NCBI GenBank assembly: GCA_013812995.1
Contig: JACCSL010000492.1
Coordinates: forward strand, 1-7,791
Direction: 5' to 3'
From: Ardenticatenales bacterium
Lineage (GTDB): Bacteria; Chloroflexota; Anaerolineae; Ardenticatenales; Ardenticatenaceae
Length of the DNA stretch: 7,791 nucleotides
Under the pieces are notes generated by a model. The model worked only from the letters and a program-made list of their open reading frames with translations, was not told the DNA's origin and ran no database searches. Of this stretch, positions 1-5,261 are shown piece after piece; position 1 is the stretch's first letter; every line of letters starts with the position of its first letter. A program made the translations under genes and the position numbers.

Positions 1-772
1 TACCAATCCAGCACTCGCTCAGGAGATGGAGGAGGGGAGGAGGCAATTGGCAGCGCTTTGCTCCCGCACGCCGCTGGCGCTGGCGGTCTCTGCCTACAAC
101 GAGGAAGAGCTTCGTGCGGTCGGCTACCAGCAGACGCGCGTGTTACCCCTCTCGCTCGACGAATCGCAGTATCGCTTCCCGACCAACCCCGCCCTGGTGG
201 AACAGTTTCAGAAATACGGGCCTAAGCTACTCTTTGTAGGGCGACAGGTTCCGAACAAGAAACCCGAAGATCTGCTCAAGCTGCTCTACTACTATCGCCG
301 CATTGAGCCAACCGCCTGCCTGATTCTGGTGGGTGCGCCCTGGCTGCCGAACTATGAGCGCTGGCTGCACGATCTGGCCTGCGATCTGGGTGTGGGGGGC
401 GATGTCTTCTTTCTGGGGCATGTCTCGCAGCAGGACATGGTGACCTACTACCGCATGGCCAACCTCTATGTGTCGATGAGCGAGCATGAGGGCGTCGGCA
501 AACCCCTGATCGAGAGTATGTACCTCGATCTGCCCGTCATGGCGTACGCGGCAGCGGGCGTCCCCTATACCCTGGGCGAGGCTGGCATGCTGTTTCAACA
601 TAAAGACTACGAGGCACTGGCCGAACTCACCGATATGCTCGTCACCGACCAGAGCCTGCGGTCCCGCATCCTGGCCGGGCAGCGGCGCAGGGTTCAGCAC
701 TTTTTGCAGGATCATGTCCGGCAGCAATTGCATGAGAGTCTCAAGCAACTTTCAGTTGGGTTAAAAAGTTAA
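1..772 (+). CDS. GT4-family glycosyltransferase, C-terminal part (5' end outside window)
   Basis: A retaining GT-B glycosyltransferase that would transfer a sugar from a nucleotide donor to a growing glycan at the cytoplasmic face of the membrane. The frame is open from base 2, upstream of the ATG at 26. That ATG has no properly spaced Shine-Dalgarno and lies inside the fold, so I treat the gene as cut by the window edge. About 256 residues are visible against a usual 350-420, so most of the N-terminal acceptor domain is missing. Counting from the ATG at 26, the donor domain opens with LLFVGRQVPNKKPEDLL (about residues 68-84), and the nucleotide-sugar EX7E motif is in SEHEGVGKPLIES (about 152-164). 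Many relatives have EGFG at that point; here it is EGVG. The motif glutamates are present, so it is probably active. Donor and acceptor cannot be told. It is followed after 13 bases by the methyltransferase gene, so the two are probably cotranscribed. Confidence 0.9.
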   Translation, partial: TNPALAQEMEEGRRQLAALCSRTPLALAVSAYNEEELRAVGYQQTRVLPLSLDESQYRFPTNPALVEQFQKYGPKLLFVGRQVPNKKPEDLLKLLYYYRRIEPTACLILVGAPWLPNYERWLHDLACDLGVGGDVFFLGHVSQQDMVTYYRMANLYVSMSEHEGVGKPLIESMYLDLPVMAYAAAGVPYTLGEAGMLFQHKDYEALAELTDMLVTDQSLRSRILAGQRRRVQHFLQDHVRQQLHESLKQLSVGLKS

Positions 773-785
773 GAATGGAGAAAAG

Positions 786-1715
786 ATGGCACATTTAATG
801 ATAATTAGCCGTGTAGTCGGTGAGTATGTACGCCAGGCAGTCACAACCGGTCGGGGTTTGGACAATAAACTGTTCGTAGAAACCGCCTATCGGGTTCTCT
901 TCAAGCGCGAGCCTGATGCAGAAGGTGTAGGGCTTTTGACTCAGAAGCTCGAGAGTAAGGAAATGAATAAGGTAAATGTTCTGGGGGTCTTGCTGAAATC
1001 TGAGGAATTCCATGTGGTGCAGGGGCTACCTATTCACCCTTTGGAAGCCCTCCACAGCTCACGCGTGACTCTGATCCAGAAACACCTTCCCGAAGCAAAG
1101 ATCATTGTGGATTTAGGGGGAGGCTCTACGTTACATCCGGAGGGTGCGTTGCTGGGGCTAGGATATCCCCATCATCCCACCGAGGTGACAATTATTGATC
1201 TTCCCCCAGAGGAGCGGATGTTATCCAGTGCGGATACCTCAGACACTTATGTGACGGAGGCTGGAATTCGCGTTCGTTATCTCTATCGATCCATGACGGA
1301 TCTATCCGCCATCGCGGATGAGAGCGTGGATATGGTGTTCTCTGGCGAGAGCATTGAGCACATTACAGAGGAAGATGGAGAGATTGTATGTCGAGAAGCA
1401 TACCGCGTTCTTAAATCTGGGGGCTATTTTTGTCTGGATACCCCCAATGCAGCACTGACTCGAATCCAATCTCCTAAAGAATTTATTCATCCTGAGCACA
1501 AGGTGGAATATCGTATCCCCGAACTACGCGAGAAGCTGGAACGTTGGGGCTTCACCATCGCTGAGGAAAAAGGTCTCTGCCAGATGCCCAACTCCTTCAA
1601 GAGTGGCGTCTTCGATAGCCGAGAGATGTCATTACAGCGAGGGATCTTCGATAGTGCTGAGATGTGTTACCTGTTTTATCTGAAAGCCATCAAACCAGGC
1701 AGTACCAATCCTTAA
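786..1715 (+). CDS. DUF4214 domain fused to class I SAM-dependent methyltransferase
   Basis: A 309-residue predicted methyltransferase. Residues about 28-76 (LFVETAYRVLFKREPDAEG through LLKSEEF) match the DUF4214 pattern, a helical domain often attached to glycan enzymes and surface proteins. The Rossmann part follows: glycine-rich motif I VDLGGGSTL at 108-116, an acidic residue closing strand 2 in IIDLP (D138), VDMVFSGESIEHI at 181-193, and VLKSGGYFCLDTPN at 208-221, as in Methyltransf_11-type enzymes. There is no signal peptide or membrane segment, so it is cytoplasmic. The start is set by GGAG at 777-780, five bases before the ATG. Translation ends at an in-frame double stop, TAA TAG (1713-1718). 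Its place next to glycosyltransferases suggests methylation of a sugar or glycan end, but the substrate is inference. Hand-counted samples are 43-53% GC, clearly below the GT4 genes downstream. Residues 274-281 and 286-293 are a degenerate repeat (GVFDSREM, GIFDSAEM). Confidence 0.88.
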   Translation: MAHLMIISRVVGEYVRQAVTTGRGLDNKLFVETAYRVLFKREPDAEGVGLLTQKLESKEMNKVNVLGVLLKSEEFHVVQGLPIHPLEALHSSRVTLIQKHLPEAKIIVDLGGGSTLHPEGALLGLGYPHHPTEVTIIDLPPEERMLSSADTSDTYVTEAGIRVRYLYRSMTDLSAIADESVDMVFSGESIEHITEEDGEIVCREAYRVLKSGGYFCLDTPNAALTRIQSPKEFIHPEHKVEYRIPELREKLERWGFTIAEEKGLCQMPNSFKSGVFDSREMSLQRGIFDSAEMCYLFYLKAIKPGSTNP

Positions 1716-1747
1716 TAGGAGCTAGGCGCGCCACTGAGTTGCAGAAC

Positions 1748-1753
1748 TATAAT
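1748..1753 (+). promoter_or_regulatory. Lone TATAAT hexamer, possible -10 element
   Basis: A perfect TATAAT lies in the non-coding region 33 bases after the methyltransferase stop. No -35-like hexamer is found 16-18 bases upstream (that stretch is GC-rich, around GGCGCGCC at 1725-1732), and no extended TGn precedes it. If used, transcription would begin near 1760, so the RNA would open directly with the hairpin at 1763-1791 and give a leader of roughly 190 bases to the propeller gene. A chance match is quite possible. Confidence 0.2.
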
Positions 1754-1762
1754 GATATTAGA

Positions 1763-1791
1763 GTCGAGGCAGGAAACACGCCTGCCTCGAC
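1763..1791 (+). terminator. 11-bp perfect hairpin, probable terminator of the upstream genes
   Basis: GTCGAGGCAGG (1763-1773) pairs without mismatch with CCTGCCTCGAC (1781-1791) across a seven-base loop. It sits 47 bases after the methyltransferase stop, a usual place for a transcript end. The downstream sequence (GTATTAG) lacks a real T-run, so Rho-independent termination would be weak. The hairpin may instead be a 3'-end stabiliser or, if the TATAAT at 1748 is active, the 5' structure of the next transcript. The pairing itself is certain; the role is not. Confidence 0.5.
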
Positions 1792-1804
1792 GTATTAGAG
1801 GTGT

Positions 1805-1834
1805 TTGACAGAGCCTTTCTCAATAGACTAAATT
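1805..1834 (+). promoter_or_regulatory. Candidate sigma-70-type promoter for the propeller gene
   Basis: TTGACA at 1805-1810 matches the -35 consensus in all six bases. After an 18-base spacer comes TAAATT at 1829-1834, which matches TATAAT at four of six positions. The predicted start near 1841 gives a leader of about 113 bases before the ATG at 1954. It lies downstream of the 1763-1791 hairpin, so the propeller gene would have its own transcript start. The -10 is the weak point, and the group-specific sigma preferences are unknown. Confidence 0.45.
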
Positions 1835-1843
1835 TAGCTCTGT
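1808..1843. repeat. Inverted repeat spanning the candidate promoter, possible operator
   Basis: ACAGAGC (1808-1814) and GCTCTGT (1837-1843) are exact inverted copies 22 bases apart. The left arm overlaps the last three bases of TTGACA. Just inside the right side is a separate perfect ten-base palindrome, CTAAATTTAG (1828-1837), which covers the proposed -10. A regulator binding either dyad would compete with RNA polymerase. Seven-base arms can occur by chance, so this is only a candidate. Confidence 0.3.
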
Positions 1844-1908
1844 TGGTGAGGCATGAGCAGAAAGCTAGCACTGCACCCCCACTCCCAAGTGTGATTGCTC
1901 CCTACTCA

Positions 1909-1943
1909 TTCCTTAAATAGACCCCTTGCTCATTTAAGGAAGG
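1909..1943 (+). promoter_or_regulatory. Hairpin covering the ribosome binding site of the propeller gene
   Basis: TTCCTTAAAT (1909-1918) pairs perfectly over ten bases with ATTTAAGGAA (1932-1941), leaving a 13-base loop. The 3' arm contains the first six bases of the Shine-Dalgarno-like AAGGAAGG (1936-1943), which stands ten bases before the ATG at 1954. When folded, most of the ribosome binding site would be hidden. This is the layout expected of a translational switch, RNA thermometer or protein-controlled leader. The stem is AT-rich (three G-C pairs of ten), so it could melt easily, which suits a temperature- or factor-responsive element. The pairing and overlap are seen directly; regulation is inference. 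Confidence 0.45.
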
Positions 1944-1953
1944 TTCCCGCCGG

Positions 1954-3888
1954 ATGAAAAAACTCGTAATCCTGATCGCGTTCTTTGGGCTTCTCGCCCT
2001 GTTTCTATCACCCCCTCTTTCACTCTATTCTGCCCCTGACGCTCCCAGTACATTCAACCCGCCCACGTTTTACCAATTACCGGGCGGGCTTGTTGTCCAC
2101 TCCTCTCCTACCCTCGCTGATGTCACGGGCGATGGGGTTCCAGAAATTCTCTTTGGCACGACCGCCTTGAGTGGTAGCAATTTTCAACATACTCAGCCCG
2201 CACTTCTCATAGTGATGCAGGGCAATGGCTCAATCCTCTGGTCCCGCAATGTGGGCGCGCCGATCAATTCCTCCCCTGCGGTAGGGGATCTCGATGGAGA
2301 TGGCCAACCGGAGATTGTGGTAACGACGGGTGGAGATGTGGGTGACATGGACCAGAATGGTCAAGTCCTCGCCTATGATCGCCTCGGCAACCGCATGTGG
2401 GAATTCACGACACTGGATTGGTTTCCCAACAATGGCTTCGGTGATGGCAACTTTGGTTCTCCCACCCTGTGTGATGTGGATAATAATGGGGATATAGAGA
2501 TCGCTTTTGGTAGCTGGGATCAACGGGTCTATCTCCTGGATCATCAAGGAAACTCGCTCTGGAACAACATTCCAAACGGCTCACCCGGCCAGGGGTTTAA
2601 CAATGGGGATAGTAAATGGGCCACGCCGGCCTGCGCCGACCTCAATGGCGATGGGTTCAACGAGATTATCACTGGTGCAGACATGACGGCGGGGGGCTTT
2701 CTTCCAGATGGGACAGCGGCTCATAGCGGAGGCTTCGTCTATATCTTTGATGGCGCAGGCAATATCCTGGTACGCTACGCGGTCCCGGAATCTGTCTATT
2801 CCTCGCCTGCCATAGGAGATTTAGACGGGGATGGCGACCTCGAAATAGCCGTTGGTACATCGTATTACTGGTGGAATGAGCGTGGTCGTAAGGACAACTC
2901 CCTTGTCTACGCGTTCGATACCAGCCGGGTCTTCCAGAACTATCATTATTCCGACCCTGCCAAATTACCCGACATGCCAGGCTGGCCCCAGAGTACACCG
3001 CTCCCAGGCTTTAGCTCGCCCGCGCTGGCCGATCTGGACAAGGATGGTGATCTTGAGATTGTCATCGGGGCGGGAGAGCCTTTCAGCACCAAATCCACTG
3101 ATCCAATTCCTGGCACGGGCGCTGTTTATGCATGGCATCATACCGGCCAGCTTGTAAGTGGGTGGCCCGTGTTCCCCAAGAGCGTCGAGGGGCGGGATGC
3201 GTCTATCCCTGCCTCACCCACGATTGCCGATGCGGATGGGGATGGGCAACTCGAGATTTATGTTGCCCATATCTGGGATGTGATGGTCTACAACCCCAAC
3301 GGCACGCTCAAGGAGCGGCTGGCAGGCGTCTGGACCGTCGCCAGTTCACCCGCCATTGGGGACACCGACAATGATGGGAAGACGGATGTCTGGATTGGGG
3401 CAGGGAATGCTCGCCCCGATGCCAACATGAGCCGGGGCTACCTCTGGAATTTCGAGCAGGCCACCGCTGGGATGGGGGCTATGCCTTGGCCGATGTTCCA
3501 TCGTGATGCTGCCAACCGGGGTGTGTATCAAGCGCCCTGGTCGGTGGCTGGTGGTGACGAGCTTCATATACAGCACCAGGTGGGTAGCCCGACAAGTGCT
3601 GGCAGCACGATCCTGATACGAAACACCAGCGGAAGCACCATTAACTGGAGTGCTACGGCCAGCGATAGCCGGGTAGAGGTCAGTCCCGTGAGTGGAACGC
3701 TGGCCCCCAACAGTACAGCAACCCTGAGTATCACCGCTGAGCCGACCGGGCTACCGGCTGGGACCCACGATCTGGGAACCGTCACGCTGACGGGAACGAT
3801 GGCGGGCAGCCCGCTTGACACTCTGGAGGTACGAATCTACCTGCACGAGGGCGAATTGCTGTACGTGCCGATGCTATCAAGCAGATAG
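1954..3888 (+). CDS. Secreted FG-GAP/VCBS beta-propeller protein with C-terminal Ig-like domain
   Basis: A 644-residue exported protein, probably a surface or extracellular binding or adhesion protein; no catalytic motif is seen. Residues 1-26 form a Sec signal peptide (MKKLVILIAFF, a hydrophobic core to about 24, then SLYSA with cleavage likely after SA at 26-27). There is no lipobox cysteine. Eight calcium-loop motifs of the form DxDGDGxxEI start at residues 56, 112, 174, 229, 289, 360, 426 and 470, each preceded by a SSPAIGD-like strand, giving an integrin-type seven- or eight-bladed propeller. WPMFHRDAANRG (512-523) closes the propeller. Residues about 536-631 (NTSGSTINW, VSPVSGTLAPNSTATLSI, LPAGTH) form a BACON-like Ig domain. 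The protein ends in LLYVPMLSSR with no LPXTG anchor or transmembrane helix. AAGGAAGG ten bases upstream supports the start. Hairpins on both sides suggest a single-gene transcript. Ligand and function are unknown. Confidence 0.9.
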   Translation: MKKLVILIAFFGLLALFLSPPLSLYSAPDAPSTFNPPTFYQLPGGLVVHSSPTLADVTGDGVPEILFGTTALSGSNFQHTQPALLIVMQGNGSILWSRNVGAPINSSPAVGDLDGDGQPEIVVTTGGDVGDMDQNGQVLAYDRLGNRMWEFTTLDWFPNNGFGDGNFGSPTLCDVDNNGDIEIAFGSWDQRVYLLDHQGNSLWNNIPNGSPGQGFNNGDSKWATPACADLNGDGFNEIITGADMTAGGFLPDGTAAHSGGFVYIFDGAGNILVRYAVPESVYSSPAIGDLDGDGDLEIAVGTSYYWWNERGRKDNSLVYAFDTSRVFQNYHYSDPAKLPDMPGWPQSTPLPGFSSPALADLDKDGDLEIVIGAGEPFSTKSTDPIPGTGAVYAWHHTGQLVSGWPVFPKSVEGRDASIPASPTIADADGDGQLEIYVAHIWDVMVYNPNGTLKERLAGVWTVASSPAIGDTDNDGKTDVWIGAGNARPDANMSRGYLWNFEQATAGMGAMPWPMFHRDAANRGVYQAPWSVAGGDELHIQHQVGSPTSAGSTILIRNTSGSTINWSATASDSRVEVSPVSGTLAPNSTATLSITAEPTGLPAGTHDLGTVTLTGTMAGSPLDTLEVRIYLHEGELLYVPMLSSR

Positions 3889-3925
3889 AGCGTAGAGGTA
3901 GACCCACACGATTCGGCTACTCCTT

Positions 3926-3970
3926 GTGCTCCTGGGGCGACCCATTGGTCGCCCCAGGAGCGCTTTGTTT
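3926..3970 (+). terminator. Strong intrinsic terminator after the propeller gene
   Basis: The arms 3926-3942 and 3947-3963 pair over 17 bp with one G-U wobble and a four-base CATT loop (core GCTCCTGGGGCGACC with its exact complement), followed at once by TTTGTTT (3964-3970). It starts 37 bases after the propeller stop. It also ends only 13 bases before the ATG of the next gene. That gene must therefore use a promoter whose RNA contains the hairpin, start almost leaderless, or rely on read-through, so an attenuator role is possible. Confidence 0.85.
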
Positions 3971-3983
3971 GGAATTGCACCCT

Positions 3984-5258
3984 ATGCGCGTTCTTCATCT
4001 CATTCAACGATACTGGCCCGCGCCCGGCGGGGCAGAGTTATATCTCAGCCACATCTCAGAGCACCTGGCGCGCGAGGGCCATCAGGTAACGGTGGCGACC
4101 ACCGACGCGCTGGACTTTGAACTGTTCTGGGAACCTCAGCGGCGGCGCGTGCCCGAGCCCTCGGCAACGCACGAGCAGGTGCAGATTCGACGCTTTCCCG
4201 TGCGCCACCTGCCTCTCTCCCCGCTCGCCTACCCCGCGATTCGCCGGCTTCTCTGGCTCATGTCCAGGGTTCACCCGCTGCCCGTGTCGCTGCTTCATCG
4301 CCTGGCCCGCTTTACCCCGTGGGTGCCCGCGCTCTGGCAGTGGCTGGAGCAAACCGAGCAGCCCTTTGACCTGGTAGCAGGCATGACGATCTGCTTCGAG
4401 CCGCTGCTGGAGGCAGGGCTGCGCTTTGCCCGGCGTCGGGGGGTTCCCTATGTGAGTTACCCACTCACGCACCTGGGCGCTGGCCCCGCGCCCGCGCAGG
4501 ATGCGCTGAGCCGCTTCTACACGATGCGCCATCAAGTGGACCTCGTGCGTAGCAGCGATGCGGCTGTCGTGCAGACTCCCGCCGAGCGCGCCTTTTATGT
4601 CAGCCAGGGGATGGACGAAGCCAGCATTGTGGTGGCCGGGGCGGGGATAAACCCGAAGGTAGTGCTGGGCGGGGACGGCGCGCGCTTCCGCGAGAAGCAC
4701 CAGATCAAGGGGTCGCTCGTGCTTTCACTCTCCTCTATGTCCTACGACAAGGGAACCGTTCACACGATAGAGGCGGTCCGGAGGCTGTGGCAGGCGGGCC
4801 GACAGGTCGAGTTGGTTCTGATCGGGGCGCTGCTGGAGCCCTTCAAGCACTATCTCGAACGATTGCCTGCCGCAGAGCGCCAGCGCATTCGGGTGCTGGG
4901 CTCCGTCAGCGAGCAGGAGAAGCGAGACGCGCTGGCCGCCGCCCAGATGCTGGTGATGCCCTCGCGCACGGAGTCCTTCGGGATTGTCTATCTGGAGGCG
5001 TGGCTCTACCAGAAGCCGGTGATCGGGGCGCGTACCTGGGGCGTGACGGATGTGATCCACGAGGGGCACGATGGCCTGCTGGTGCCCTTTGGCGATGTGA
5101 GCGCGCTGAGTGCGGCCATCGCTCACCTCAGCGACTGCCCCGACGAGGCGGCGGCAATGGGTACGCGAGGGCAAGAAAAAGTCTATCGCGAGCATCTGTG
5201 GAGCCACAAGGTCTCTCGCATTGAGCGCCTGTACCAGCACCTCGTGCCAGCTTCCTGA
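3984..5258 (+). CDS. GT4-family glycosyltransferase
   Basis: A complete 424-residue GT-B glycosyltransferase of the normal family length. The N-terminal acceptor domain opens with MRVLHLIQRYWPAPGGAELYLSHISEHL, where the PGGAE loop is typical of GT4. The donor domain begins near residue 245 (LVLSLSSMSYDKGTVHTIEAV) and carries the EX7E motif in TESFGIVYLEAW (E330 and E338), then GVTDVIHEGHDGLLVPFGD (353-371). No signal peptide or membrane helix is seen, so it is cytoplasmic or peripheral. I chose the ATG at 3984. The frame extends upstream to a TTG at 3924, but those codons are the terminator hairpin itself and the family N-terminus begins at MRVLHL. A weak GGAA (3971-3974) stands nine bases upstream. 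The next GT4 gene starts three bases after its stop, so translation is probably coupled. Sugar specificity cannot be read. Confidence 0.92.
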   Translation: MRVLHLIQRYWPAPGGAELYLSHISEHLAREGHQVTVATTDALDFELFWEPQRRRVPEPSATHEQVQIRRFPVRHLPLSPLAYPAIRRLLWLMSRVHPLPVSLLHRLARFTPWVPALWQWLEQTEQPFDLVAGMTICFEPLLEAGLRFARRRGVPYVSYPLTHLGAGPAPAQDALSRFYTMRHQVDLVRSSDAAVVQTPAERAFYVSQGMDEASIVVAGAGINPKVVLGGDGARFREKHQIKGSLVLSLSSMSYDKGTVHTIEAVRRLWQAGRQVELVLIGALLEPFKHYLERLPAAERQRIRVLGSVSEQEKRDALAAAQMLVMPSRTESFGIVYLEAWLYQKPVIGARTWGVTDVIHEGHDGLLVPFGDVSALSAAIAHLSDCPDEAAAMGTRGQEKVYREHLWSHKVSRIERLYQHLVPAS

Positions 5259-5261
5259 GTC

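Noticed and set aside
26..28. ATG at 26 as a true gene start
   Set aside because: The frame is open back to base 2, the nearest purine-rich site (CAGGAG) touches the ATG with no spacing, and the resulting protein would lack the acceptor domain. The purine run at 22-44 simply encodes QEMEEGRRQ.
2..199. TNPAL residues seen twice in the first glycosyltransferase (from base 2 and from base 182)
   Set aside because: Only five residues match and the flanking residues and codons differ, so it is taken as coincidence.
227..748. A 173-codon open frame on the - strand within the first glycosyltransferase
   Set aside because: It is opposite a clear GT4 coding frame, has no family-like motif and lacks its own expression signals.
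1725..1732. GGCGCGCC palindrome after the methyltransferase gene
   Set aside because: An eight-base palindrome is expected by chance in GC-rich DNA and has no linked feature.
3924..3983. TTG at 3924 as start of the first complete GT4 gene
   Set aside because: The extra 20 codons are the arms and loop of the terminator hairpin, and the conserved GT4 N-terminus begins at the ATG at 3984.
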